42,892 nucleotides of DNA from CAYMJK01 sp043101635 (GCA_043101635.1 JBICIE010000272.1:1-42892); one strand, 5' to 3'. Counted from the first letter of the stretch, positions 33,245 through 41,895 are shown. Made by a program: numbers and translations. Notes: generated by a model from the letters alone, not told the origin.

Positions 33245-33387
33245 GGCAGGCTCCTTGGATCGGGGACGACCGCCCGTCCACTTCCCTGAACGGGCGAGCA
33301 CCCCCATCGCTGCCACGTTCTGGCCGCGAGCGGGCCATTTCGAGCGAGAAGTGATCCCCCCGATTCCGGGGGGCAATGCGAGGGCCC

Positions 33388-33756
33388 CTGCCCCCGCCGC
33401 TGGCGCGGCTGGATTCCCTGGCCTCGGTGGGTCGATCGGCGCCCGGCCTCGGTGGCCCTCTGTGGTTGCCGCCACGCGCTCAACTCCCCCCGCCCCCCCG
33501 CCGATATCCGCATCGCCGCGGGTCGGAAATGCCTGCGGTCCCCGCAAGCCGTTCAGAGCGGGGCCTGCCGTCGCCCTGGCACATCGGTAATGGGACACGC
33601 GGGCGGCGGGCCAGGAAGGGAAGTCGCCTGCGCCACATGGGCGGCGCGTCCGAGGACCGGGCGTCACAGACTCGCCCGCCGAATCCGACCGGCGGGAGCC
33701 CGATCGACGGCGTCGGAACACCAGTCTTCTGCATGGCGCCCCGGAGAGCCGGGGCG
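33388..33756 (+). ncRNA. Structured intergenic element, unit A
   Basis: This gene-free unit opens with CTGCCCCCGCCGCTGGCGCG. It then has a chain of stems: P1 CCGCGGG/CCTGCGG (33516-33538, one G-U), P2 CCCCGC/GCGGGG (33540-33563), P3 GGCCTGCCG/CGGCGGGCC (33562-33612, one U-G; shares two bases with P2). The motif GGGAAGTCGCC follows at 33618, then P4 CCCGCCG/CGGCGGG (33675-33696), CGGCGTCGGA, and a terminator-like hairpin CGCCCCGG-AGAG-CCGGGGCG followed by TCTTG (33737-33756). Unit B repeats this order with changed but still paired stems. It could be a structured RNA or a structured repeat; the strand is inferred from the terminator and P1/P3 wobble pairs. Confidence 0.5.
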
Positions 33757-33775
33757 TCTTGCGTTTGGGGGCGCG

Positions 33776-34328
33776 CTGCCCCCGCCGCTGGCGCGGCTGG
33801 GTTCCCTGGCGCCGGGCGGGTTCCCGGCGGACTTGCCGGGGGCCGCGGCGGCCCCCGCCTGCGCCCGCCGCCGCGGGCGCGGCCTTCGTGCGCCGGTGGG
33901 CGTCCGTGGCCGGGGCCGGTGGGCGCCCGTGGCCGGGGCCGGTGGGCGCCCGTGGGCCTGGACGGGGGATCACGGGCTGGAAGCCCGGCGGCATGCCGAG
34001 TCCCGAGCCCCGAGTCCCGAGCCCCCGAGTCGGCAGGGTCCGAAGTCGGCAGGGACTGCCGGCCTGCCTCGGCTCAACTCGCCGGCCCCGGCGCCCGATA
34101 GCTCCTCTGCCGCGGGTCGGATGCCCGCGGCCCCGCAAGCCGTCAGAGCGGGCCGGCCGCCGTTTCGCCACTCTCGAAGAACGGCGGCGGCCGGGGGGAA
34201 GTCGCCCTTTGGCAATGGGGGCGCGCGTCGGGATTCCCGGCGTCTCGCCACCGCCGGCCGGCCGGCGGGCCCGCCGCGGCGTCGGATGATCGATCCTTTC
34301 TCGAAGCGCCCCGGGGTTGGCCGGGGCG
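33776..34328 (+). ncRNA. Structured intergenic element, unit B
   Basis: Unit B repeats the order of unit A: the same 35-nt opening with one change (33776-33810), P1 CCGCGGG/CCCGCGG (34110-34130), P2 CCCGC/GCGGG (to 34152), P3 CCGGCCGCCG/CGGCGGCCGG (34153-34194), GGGAAGTCGCC (34196), P4 CCGCCG/CGGCGG (34251-34268), GGCGTCGGA, then a terminator-like CGCCCCGG/CCGGGGCG hairpin followed by TTTCGTT (34307-34328). It has an insertion with the 23-bp tandem repeat. Part of it (34072-34160) is identical to the right end of the window. Long open frames on both strands here are low-complexity noise. Confidence 0.5.
33893..33957. repeat. Tandem repeat of a 23-bp unit, nearly three copies
   Basis: The unit CCGGTGGGCGCCCGTGGCC+GGGG occurs at 33893-33915 (one change), 33916-33938 and, partly, 33939-33957. 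It lies inside structured unit B and is absent from unit A, so it accounts for much of their length difference. Confidence 0.8.
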
Positions 34329-34485
34329 TTTCGTTGCCGCGCTGACGCCCCGATCCCCTGATCCCGGTTCCCTGATCGCCGCCCCCCGCCGTGTTGGCGC
34401 GGGGGCGTGGCCCCAGTTCTGCGGGCGATCGAGGGGGCAATGAGCCCGGGACATGGCGGCCTCCGGGTCGGGGGCGGCTTCGACA

Positions 34486-35397
34486 TCAGAGGCTGAACAG
34501 TGCGTCGAGCACAGTCATTCCGTAGCCTTTCCGCTTCACGGCTACAAGAGGCACGTTCACCGAGTGCAGAAGCCGTTCCGTCACGCTCCCCAGGAGTACA
34601 GCGGCGCCAGCGCCGCGACCACGCGCGCCCATCACGACGAGATCGACATTCTGCTCCGCGACGACGTTCGCAATGGCCTTTGCCGGGTGATCATCGAGGC
34701 ACAACACCGGCACGGCCGTGGTCTCTCTCAGGTCTTGACTGCGAATGAACTCGTCGTAACGCCGCAGTGCGTTCATTCTCATAGTCTCGCTGAATTCCTC
34801 ATACGAGACGCCGAGCTTGCCATATCCAACCGGCACGTGATAGACATGCAGGACAGTGAGCGTTGACGTCCCCGACGCGGACGCAAACGCCACCGCAACA
34901 TCGAGCGCATCTCCAGAGTGCTCCGAGAAGTCGACGGGAACGAGGATCTTCCTGATCTGTGGCTTCGCGCTTTCAGGGCTGACAAGCACGGAGCATGGCG
35001 CCTTTCTCGCAAGCCTCGTAGCAAATGAACGAGTTGCCCGGTCCTCCGCATCGCAGCCCGTCAGCACAAGATCGATGTCCTTGTGCCTGGCGAGCCGCAG
35101 AACTTCGGTCAGGGGCGACCCCTCGGCGACCTCATGGATCACCTCGACGTCGACCCCTCCGCTGAAGTGGCACGCGACGAGCTCCTCCATCCGGCCCTTT
35201 GCTCGCTCCGTGACCGGTTGGATCAGCTCCGGGTACCTGCTCTGGACTTCGGGCGGAATATCCTCGCGGGGCGCGACGTGCGCAAAGTACACCCGCTTCG
35301 CCCGCGCCATGGAAGCGACCATCGCCGCGTACCTGATGAGCGATGCATCACCATCGTCCAGAGTACAGTTGACCAGGAGATGCTTGTACCTGTACAC
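34486..35397 (-). CDS. Tandem universal stress protein (two Usp domains)
   Basis: At 303 residues it holds two Usp domains. The second has the ATP-binding pattern in full (RKILVPVDFSEHSGDAL...VVMGARGRGAGAAVLLGSVTERLLHSVNVPLVAVK: G-2x-G-9x-G(S/T) type). The first is weaker (HLLVNCTLDDGDASLIRYAA...DLVLTGCDAEDRATRSFATRLARKAPCSVLV). The start is GTG 35397 with AAGGAGT upstream, 2 nt past the stop of the next Usp gene, so they form one operon. Usp proteins of this type accumulate under growth arrest, hypoxia and other stress. Confidence 0.92.
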   Translation of the reverse strand: MYRYKHLLVNCTLDDGDASLIRYAAMVASMARAKRVYFAHVAPREDIPPEVQSRYPELIQPVTERAKGRMEELVACHFSGGVDVEVIHEVAEGSPLTEVLRLARHKDIDLVLTGCDAEDRATRSFATRLARKAPCSVLVSPESAKPQIRKILVPVDFSEHSGDALDVAVAFASASGTSTLTVLHVYHVPVGYGKLGVSYEEFSETMRMNALRRYDEFIRSQDLRETTAVPVLCLDDHPAKAIANVVAEQNVDLVVMGARGRGAGAAVLLGSVTERLLHSVNVPLVAVKRKGYGMTVLDALFSL

Positions 35398-35399
35398 GA

Positions 35400-36353
35400 T
35401 CACTCCTTCTCGGGGCTGACAGGCGAGACAAAGCCTTCGGGCTTCACGGTCAACACCGAGCAGTCCACCTTCCGAAGGATGTTCTCCGCCGTGTTTCCGA
35501 TGATGAAGCCCGGGATGCCGGTGCGGCACAGGGTGCCCATGACGATGAGATCCACACGCTTGCGTTCCGCAAACGCCGGAATAACCTCCCCCGCATCACC
35601 CTTGAGCAGGTGGACCTCGTGCTTGAGCCCCTCCAGAGCATATTCGGCGAGCAGCACGTCGAGCTGTGTCCTGGCGGCGCTTCGAGCGTCCCGTACGGCC
35701 TCCGCCACCATCTCCGCCGGCATGCTGACGAAGCCACCTCTCAACATCCTCTCTCCCCACAATGACCAGGCGTGGACGATGTGCAACTCGCCTTCTTCGG
35801 TCCGTGTCAGCGCCGTGGCCAGCTCCAGAATCGTTCGGTCGAGCGAGCTTGCCGCATTGTCACAACCGTCCAGCCCCACCGCAGCCACGATCCGCGCATA
35901 ACGCTTCCGCCGCGTCGGCGTCATCACCCACACGGGGCACGGGCACTTCCGCATCAGCTTGAGGGACATGCTGCCAAAGGCGCTTCCTCGCAGCCTGCCG
36001 CCACAGTCCGACGACATGACGACCAGATCGTGCCCGTTCCGAACCACCGCGCGAATGATCTCAACGAACGGCCTTCCGACCAGCACGTCGGCGGCGGCCT
36101 TGATCCTCTGACGACGGGCTGGCGCAATGAGCTTCTCGAGCTGCTCCTGGCGCTTCCTGATGATGAGTGCCACCAACTCGGGCGCGGAGACATCAGTGAC
36201 AAACCGACCGATCTGCTTCGGGATCTGCTCCACGACATCGACGATGGTGAGTTGGGCGCGGTTCCGCTTGGCGAGCGCCACTGTCCGGGCCGTGGTTGCT
36301 TTCGCTCCGGGTCCGTTCTCTGCGACGAGCAGGATGTTCTTGAATCGCTTCAT
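35400..36353 (-). CDS. Tandem universal stress protein (UspE-like)
   Basis: The 317-residue protein has two Usp-like domains: FKNILLVAENGPGAKATTARTVALAKR...DLVVMSSDCGGRLRGSAFGSMSLKLMRKCPCPVWVM and YARIVAAVGLDGCDNAASSLDRTILELATAL...DLIVMGTLCRTGIPGFIIGNTAENILRKVDCSVLTVK. This layout resembles UspE. In the second domain the nucleotide loop reads GTLCRTGIPGFIIGNTAEN, close to the ATP-binding pattern. I use ATG 36353 with GGAG upstream; ATG 36368 is also possible. It is followed without a gap by the other Usp gene and preceded by the P-type ATPase gene 53 nt upstream. Confidence 0.92.
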   Translation of the reverse strand: MKRFKNILLVAENGPGAKATTARTVALAKRNRAQLTIVDVVEQIPKQIGRFVTDVSAPELVALIIRKRQEQLEKLIAPARRQRIKAAADVLVGRPFVEIIRAVVRNGHDLVVMSSDCGGRLRGSAFGSMSLKLMRKCPCPVWVMTPTRRKRYARIVAAVGLDGCDNAASSLDRTILELATALTRTEEGELHIVHAWSLWGERMLRGGFVSMPAEMVAEAVRDARSAARTQLDVLLAEYALEGLKHEVHLLKGDAGEVIPAFAERKRVDLIVMGTLCRTGIPGFIIGNTAENILRKVDCSVLTVKPEGFVSPVSPEKE

Positions 36354-36406
36354 GCGGAGATGCTCCATAGCAGTTGCAGGTACGCGCGTGCCACGCCGCG
36401 CCCGTG

Positions 36407-39124
36407 TCAGGCGGCGCGCTCTGAACGTCGCCGCAGCCACTTTTCGACACCGACGACGCCATAGATGCATGCGCCGACACCGATGATGAGTGCCCACTCG
36501 ACGAGGCCAATCGGCGCACTCTGGAACGCGCGGTTCATCACCGGGGCATAGGTGTAGATGAGCTGTAGCGCAACCATCGATCCCACTCCGCCGAGCAGCC
36601 ATCGGTTGCTGAAAGGACCGAGGGCGAACATCGAGCGTGTGAGGGAACGGCAGTTGAGGAGATAGAACAACTCACCAATGACAAAGACATTGACCGCGAC
36701 GGTCCTCGCGGCAGCGTCGCTCAGGCCGGTCAACTGTGCCCATCGGAACAGACCGAATGCTCCGATCAGGAGCAGCGTTCCAACAAGGCAGATACGCAAC
36801 ACAAGTCGGCCGGAGAGGATGGGACTTGCCGGATCGCGCGGCCTTCGGGTCATGATGCCGGGCTCCTTTGGCTCGAATGCCAACATCAGCCCCAGCAGAA
36901 CGGCTGTCGTCATGTTGATCCAGAGGATCTGGACCGGAAGAATGGGAAGCGCTACGCCAGCGAACACGGCCGCGAGAATCACGAGACCTTCCCCGAGATT
37001 GGTGGGTAGCGTCCACGTGATGAACTTCACCAGATTGTCGAACACGCCCCGGCCTTCCTCCACAGCCGCTTCGATTGACGCGAAATTGTCGTCAGTGAGC
37101 ACCATGTCGGCCGCTTCCTTGGCGACTTCCGTGCCGGTGATGCCCATCGCCACACCGATGTCAGCCCGACGAAGCGCAGCGGCGTCGTTGACGCCGTCAC
37201 CGGTCATCGCGACGACATGGCCACGTTCCTGAAGCGCCTGGACCAGCCGCAGCTTCTGCTCAGGGGCGACACGGGCGAAGACGGCCGTGCGCTCAGCAAC
37301 GTCAATGAGTTCTGCGTCCGACAGTTCGCTCAGATCCCGTCCTGTCAGGACCGCCAGCTCCGAGCTCTGGGCCGCAGTTCCATCCAGTCCGATCTGACGG
37401 GCGATGGCCTCGGCCGTTCTGGCATGGTCGCCCGTGACCATCTTCACACGGATGCCGGCCTTCTGGCACACTCGCACTGCAGCAACGGCTTCCGCACGCG
37501 GCGGATCGATCATGCCCTGAAGGCCGAGGAAGGTCAGTTCGCCTTGCAGGTCATCATGTGACAGCACTGTGCTGCCGGCAGGCAGATGAGAACGCGCAAA
37601 TGCGAGCACTCGAATGCCCTTTGCCGCCATTGCGTCCGCTTGCCGATGGATCAGATCGGTGTCGATATCCACAGGCTGTCCCGTGGGGTCCATCGCATTA
37701 ACGCAGCGCGACACGATGCTCTCGACGGAACCTTTCACGTAGACGGGCCGGGCCTGCTGGGCGCCTGCGTCATGCAAAGTTGCCATATAGCGATGTTGCG
37801 ACTCGAATGGGACGGTATCGAGCCGCGGCCACGCCGCGTCGAGCTCCTCGAACGTCATTCCCGCCTTACGAGCTGACGCAATCAAGGCGCCCTCCGTCGG
37901 GTCGCCCTCGACACGCCACCCATCCGCATCGCATGTCAGTCTGGAATCATTGCAGAGCAGGCCTGCTTTCAGGCATTCGATCAGTGCAGTGTTGCACGAC
38001 GGGTCGACCGTCGCGCCTTCGCGGCTGAATACTCCCTCGGGCGCATATCCCACGCCGGAGACCGCCGTCCACTCGTTTCCAGCCACAACTTCCTGCACAG
38101 TCATCTGATTCTGCGTGAGCGTCCCGGTCTTGTCCGAGCAGATGATCGTCGTGCTTCCCAGCGTTTCCACGGCCGGCAACTTGCGGATGATGGCATTGCG
38201 GCGCGCCATCCGGGCAACGCCGATGGCAAGCGTAATTGTCATCGCGGCAGGCAACCCCTCAGGGATCGCGCCGACCGCGAGGGCGACGGCTGCCATGAAC
38301 ATGTCAAACCATGACTCACCTCGAAGAACTCCCACGAGGAACGTCACCGCCGCCATCCCGACAATCACGTACAGGAGCAGTCGACTGAAGTGGGCAATCT
38401 TGCGCGTGAGCGGTGTGGCGAGGACCTGGGCCGACGCGATCAACTGAGAGATCTGCCCGATCTCGGTCTTGTCGCCGATCGCCGTCACCACGCCGATGCC
38501 GGTCCCGTAGGTCACCAGCGTGGATGTGTACGCCATGTTCCTGCGGTCAGCCAGCGGCGTCTGTTGCTCGAGGTCGTGCTCGAGCTTCTCTACTGGAACA
38601 GACTCGCCCGTCAATGCTGACTCATCGACCTGCAGTTCGCGAACGCGGAGCAGCCTCAGATCGGCCGGGACCTTGTCGCCGGACTGAAGGAGTACCGTGT
38701 CACCGGGCACGAGTTCACTGGCGGGAATGCGGCGTTGCTGGCCAGCGCGGCGGACGGTCGCTTCTGTGGTCATCACTCGAGCGAGGGCGGCGAGGGCATT
38801 GAGTGCCTTGGACTCCTGGATGAACCCAATGATGGCGTTGACGAGCACGACGCCGAGAATCACGCCCGAATCCACCCACTCCTGCAGACTCGCAGTCACC
38901 AGCACAGCCGCGAGCAGGATGTAGATCAGTGGATTGTGAAACTGGAGTATGAAGCGTGTAAGTGCACTGTGGCCCTTCATCTCCGTCAGCGTGTTCGCAC
39001 CGAAGAGCTGCTGCCGACGCGCCGCCTCGAACGTGTCGAGCCCTTGTGTGACATCGGCGTCGAGCAACTCGACGACCTCGGCAGCGGGAAGATGGTGCCA
39101 GTGTTTGCCGAGAAGCGTCTGCAT
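36407..39124 (-). CDS. P-type cation ATPase (P2A, Ca2+-type)
   Basis: All P-type landmarks are present: N-terminal cation-ATPase domain (HWHHLPAAEVVELLDAD), LTGESVPVEK, the PEGLP motif in helix M4, phosphorylation loop SDKTGTLTQNQ (Asp331), KGSVESIVSRC, TGDHARTAEAIA and MTGDGVNDAAALRRADIGVAMG. A six-helix C-terminal part follows. Length (905 residues) and PEGLP fit the SERCA/PMR1/PacL group that exports Ca2+ or Mn2+; mycobacterial CtpF is of this type. ATG 39124 follows GAGGG. It lies in a same-strand run with Usp, DUF2934 and CBS genes, all likely stress-induced. Confidence 0.94.
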   Translation of the reverse strand: MQTLLGKHWHHLPAAEVVELLDADVTQGLDTFEAARRQQLFGANTLTEMKGHSALTRFILQFHNPLIYILLAAVLVTASLQEWVDSGVILGVVLVNAIIGFIQESKALNALAALARVMTTEATVRRAGQQRRIPASELVPGDTVLLQSGDKVPADLRLLRVRELQVDESALTGESVPVEKLEHDLEQQTPLADRRNMAYTSTLVTYGTGIGVVTAIGDKTEIGQISQLIASAQVLATPLTRKIAHFSRLLLYVIVGMAAVTFLVGVLRGESWFDMFMAAVALAVGAIPEGLPAAMTITLAIGVARMARRNAIIRKLPAVETLGSTTIICSDKTGTLTQNQMTVQEVVAGNEWTAVSGVGYAPEGVFSREGATVDPSCNTALIECLKAGLLCNDSRLTCDADGWRVEGDPTEGALIASARKAGMTFEELDAAWPRLDTVPFESQHRYMATLHDAGAQQARPVYVKGSVESIVSRCVNAMDPTGQPVDIDTDLIHRQADAMAAKGIRVLAFARSHLPAGSTVLSHDDLQGELTFLGLQGMIDPPRAEAVAAVRVCQKAGIRVKMVTGDHARTAEAIARQIGLDGTAAQSSELAVLTGRDLSELSDAELIDVAERTAVFARVAPEQKLRLVQALQERGHVVAMTGDGVNDAAALRRADIGVAMGITGTEVAKEAADMVLTDDNFASIEAAVEEGRGVFDNLVKFITWTLPTNLGEGLVILAAVFAGVALPILPVQILWINMTTAVLLGLMLAFEPKEPGIMTRRPRDPASPILSGRLVLRICLVGTLLLIGAFGLFRWAQLTGLSDAAARTVAVNVFVIGELFYLLNCRSLTRSMFALGPFSNRWLLGGVGSMVALQLIYTYAPVMNRAFQSAPIGLVEWALIIGVGACIYGVVGVEKWLRRRSERAA

Positions 39125-39275
39125 CACATCACCCTCATCCGGTTTCGCTTCGAGCTGTCAGCCTGCGCACGTCGTATCGGGCATGTTCCTCCAGAGCGGC
39201 ACGACCGAACAGTGGCGCTGCGAAGTCGACGCTGCACGAACGCAGTGACGAAGCGCGCTCTGTCAGACCGCCTTC

Positions 39276-39620
39276 CTATCGCCCACGGCGAGTTGACGGC
39301 GCCGGCGGTCGCCGGGCTTCCGAGCGGCTCTTGTCCTGCAGCGTGACCGGGCCGGCGTCGCGGACCTCACTCCTGAGGCGGGCAGGCGCCGGAGCATTGA
39401 GCTCCGCCTCGGCCTGGAGCCAGTCGGACACTTCATCGCCCGGCGCACCGTTTCGGGCCTGGTAGATCTCGTAGGCCCGCAGCCGGATGCGGTCGGGCGT
39501 GATCTCGTTGCGTGTCTCCTCGCCGAGCGCGCGCCCCGCGCCGGCCGGCGACGGCGACTCGGACCGGCGCTGGATGTCCTTGCTCAATGTCTCTTTCACG
39601 ATCGGCTTGGCTGTGCCCAT
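39276..39620 (-). CDS. DUF2934 domain protein
   Basis: The 114-residue protein contains the DUF2934 core RIRLRAYEIYQARNGAPGDEVSDWLQAEAEL (about residues 44-74), flanked by charged, disordered tails. DUF2934 proteins are small, common in soil and aquatic bacteria, and often lie near stress genes; their role is unknown. ATG 39620 follows GAAGGAG. It sits between the CBS-pair gene (64 nt upstream) and the ATPase gene (150 nt downstream) on the same strand. Composition and codon use match its neighbours. Confidence 0.88.
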   Translation of the reverse strand: MGTAKPIVKETLSKDIQRRSESPSPAGAGRALGEETRNEITPDRIRLRAYEIYQARNGAPGDEVSDWLQAEAELNAPAPARLRSEVRDAGPVTLQDKSRSEARRPPAPSTRRGR

Positions 39621-39683
39621 GTCGCTGCTCCTTCGACTTGGCGGTTTCTGGACTCAATCGCCCGCGGAAGCACGCACCGGACC

Positions 39684-40169
39684 TCAACGTCCGGGACGCG
39701 GGAAGCTCCTCAGGATGTCGAGCGCAGTGATCACGCCCAACGGGTACATGTCGTCGTCGACCACGAACACGCGGTGGATGTGCCTGTCCGCCATGAGCGC
39801 TGCGATCTCATGCACCGGAGCGCTTGGTCCCACGGTGACGGCGCTCTCCGTCATGAAGTCCTGCACGCACACCAGAGGCTCCGGAACTGGTGACTCACCG
39901 CGGTCCTCATCCTCACCCCCTTGCTCGCACACCACCTCGAAGAGGTAGGCCGGCGGGATGTCCCGAATCCCCTCCGAGCACCGACGTATCAGGTCGGTCT
40001 TGCTCACCGCCCCGATGACCCGCCCGCCGTGATCGACGACCGGGCAGCCCGAGATGTCGTTGTCCTCGAAGAGCCGCGCCAGTCGACGGATTGTTGTGGA
40101 CGGCTCGGCGCAGACAGGGTCCGGGGTCATGATGGTGGCGGCGGTTTCGACTGCGAGGTGTCGGCTCAT
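39684..40169 (-). CDS. CBS-domain pair protein
   Basis: The 161-residue protein is essentially two CBS motifs: AATIMTPDPVCAEPSTTIRRLARLFEDNDISGCPVVDHGGRVIGAVSKTDLIRR and VQDFMTESAVTVGPSAPVHEIAALMADRHIHRVFVVDDDMYPLGVITALDILR. A ~35-residue acidic linker separates them. CBS pairs bind adenine nucleotides and regulate attached or partner proteins. Stand-alone pairs such as mycobacterial Hrp1 belong to the hypoxia response. It is the first gene of the minus-strand stress run, and faces the FixL-like kinase gene across a 131-nt promoter region. Confidence 0.93.
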   Translation of the reverse strand: MSRHLAVETAATIMTPDPVCAEPSTTIRRLARLFEDNDISGCPVVDHGGRVIGAVSKTDLIRRCSEGIRDIPPAYLFEVVCEQGGEDEDRGESPVPEPLVCVQDFMTESAVTVGPSAPVHEIAALMADRHIHRVFVVDDDMYPLGVITALDILRSFPRPGR

Positions 40170-40221
40170 AGCGTGCCTCCCGAGTACCCACCATCATCCC
40201 CGGCGCGGCGGGACGGCTCTA

Positions 40222-40237
40222 CGCGGAAACTTCCGCG
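40222..40237. promoter_or_regulatory. Perfect palindrome in the CBS / sensor-kinase promoter
   Basis: CGCGGAA-AC-TTCCGCG (7-bp arms, 2-nt centre) lies 53-68 nt upstream of the CBS gene and 64-79 nt upstream of the kinase gene. NarL/FixJ-type regulators often bind short palindromes like this as dimers, so the regulator at 41896 is a candidate binder; inferred. Confidence 0.5.
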
Positions 40238-40300
40238 ATCTGGCCCGGGAGGCCGCTCTCGACCCTCTGGCCGGTGTGAGGCGGCCGCCTGGGCGATACG

Positions 40301-41887
40301 ATGCTGGCGATGGAGCGCACTGACCCGCTTCCAACCAGCGAGTCCGAGTCTCACAGCCACGCCGTCCTGGCCGCGGCCCTCGATCCGATTATCACCATCA
40401 GTGCGTCGGGCACGATCCAGTCGGCCAGCGACTCGGTCGCTCGCGTCTTCGGGTGGTCGGCCGGCGAGCTCATCGGGCGCAACGTCAGCGTTCTGATGCC
40501 CGAGCCGCACCGATCGGCCCATGACGGGTACCTCGCCCGGTACATGACCACGGGACGATCCTCCATTCTCAACCATCCCCGTCGCGTGGAGGCCGTCCGG
40601 CGGGACGGCACTCGCTTTCTCGTTGAACTCTCGGTGTCTCAGGCCGACGTTCCAGCGCTGGCTGGCCCGCTGTTCGTAGGGATCATCCGCGATCTCTCGC
40701 ATCCGCCCGGGCGCGAGGAGGGCAGGCCAATCGTGTCGGAGTCTCAGGGCCTCGTCACCGAGCAGACTAAGGCCCTCGAACGGGCCCACCTCCGCCTGCG
40801 GCTCGCGGATCAGATGGCCTCAATCGGCACACTGGCCGCCGGCCTGGGCCACGACATGAACAACGTCTTGCTCCCCGTGCGAGCCCAGCTCAATGTCCTG
40901 CGCGAAGCCAGCCGCGACCTCTACGACACACAGCCTCGGCACAGTCATGAGTCTGCGCCTATCGGCATGCCGCGCATCGACATTCGTGCCGCGATCGACG
41001 CCATCGACTCGAGTGTCGAGTATCTCCAGCAACTCGCCCACGGCCTGCATGTGCTCGCGCAGAATCCCGACAACACCCAACCGGACGGCCCGCCACTCGA
41101 CCTGCGCGAATGGTGGGACCGCACCGGGATAGTCATCGCCAAGGGCGTGCCGAAGCACGTCGCAGTGACTGCTTCAATCCCGATAGACCTGCCCCCCGTA
41201 AGCGTCGCACCACACCGGCTGACACAGGCCATCCTGAATCTGGTCGTCAACGCCGGCGAGGCGATCCCCCGTCTTGCCCATGATCCTTCACGCAAGCGCC
41301 GGCAGGGGCGCGTCCGGGTCACCGCCAGAGCCGAGACCGATGACGCCGGAGTTCGGTGGATTGCGCTGTCCGTCGCCGACAACGGCGCCGGAATGACCGC
41401 CGAGGTGAGACGCCGTGCGTTCGAGCTGTTCTTCACCACGAAGTCGCGCAGCAGGGGAACGGGCCTCGGTCTCCCGCTGGTCCACAAAGTGGCTGCACGC
41501 GTGGGAGGGCGCGTCGACATCGACACTGTGGTCGGCAAGGGCACGACCGTCACCATGTGGCTTCCTGAGGCGAACGTGCATTCGGACACCCAGCCTCGCC
41601 GCAGGGCTGTCATCGCCATCTCCAATGCACGCATCGCATCGCTGGTCCGGCACGTGCTGGAGGCCGCCGACGTCCAGGTCGTCGAGAACGCAAATGACGC
41701 CGACGGCTCCGATCTCTGGGTCGTGGATCCGTCGGCTTCCACAGAACGCGAACGAGGCAAGGCCGAATCGGGCGAACGCCTCGGTGGCCCACAGCGACTT
41801 ATAATCACCCCGACCGATGATTTTCAGAGGATCCGCGAGTTGGTCGCCAGCGCACTTATGTCCGCACCCACGCTCATCGACGAGTAG
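40301..41887 (+). CDS. FixL-like PAS histidine kinase with degenerate receiver tail
   Basis: The 528-residue protein has one PAS domain (about 20-140). In it, LMPEPHRSAHDGYLARYMTTGRSSIL closely follows FixL, with His74 at the haem-ligand position. Then come an H-box (GLGHDMNN, His184), a HATPase domain (NLVVNAGEA, DNGAGM, GTGLGL) and a ~110-residue tail (RRAVIAISNARIASLVRHVLEA...DLWVVDPSA) that looks like a receiver without its acidic pair. It parallels the kinase at 11946 but lacks two PAS domains. Oxygen or NO sensing is inferred from the PAS. Start at ATG 40301, or 40310; no ribosome binding site is clear. Confidence 0.88.
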   Translation: MLAMERTDPLPTSESESHSHAVLAAALDPIITISASGTIQSASDSVARVFGWSAGELIGRNVSVLMPEPHRSAHDGYLARYMTTGRSSILNHPRRVEAVRRDGTRFLVELSVSQADVPALAGPLFVGIIRDLSHPPGREEGRPIVSESQGLVTEQTKALERAHLRLRLADQMASIGTLAAGLGHDMNNVLLPVRAQLNVLREASRDLYDTQPRHSHESAPIGMPRIDIRAAIDAIDSSVEYLQQLAHGLHVLAQNPDNTQPDGPPLDLREWWDRTGIVIAKGVPKHVAVTASIPIDLPPVSVAPHRLTQAILNLVVNAGEAIPRLAHDPSRKRRQGRVRVTARAETDDAGVRWIALSVADNGAGMTAEVRRRAFELFFTTKSRSRGTGLGLPLVHKVAARVGGRVDIDTVVGKGTTVTMWLPEANVHSDTQPRRRAVIAISNARIASLVRHVLEAADVQVVENANDADGSDLWVVDPSASTERERGKAESGERLGGPQRLIITPTDDFQRIRELVASALMSAPTLIDE

Positions 41888-41895
41888 CCCGAGCC

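Noticed and set aside
33737..33756. Terminator-like hairpin as the end of an ordinary protein gene
   Set aside because: No convincing plus-strand gene precedes it between 33245 and 33737.
33500..34330. Cobalamin riboswitch in the structured units
   Set aside because: Strings like CCCCGCAAGCCGTCAG and GGGAAGTCGCC recall its conserved parts, but the final AGCC-GGA-ACCTGC box and the 5' part are absent and no B12 gene follows.
33038..34486. A 482-codon open frame on the minus strand through 33.2-34.5 kb
   Set aside because: Only its last 68 codons look like protein; the rest is Arg/Gly/Pro noise crossing repeat units. In very GC-rich DNA, long frames arise by chance on several strands.
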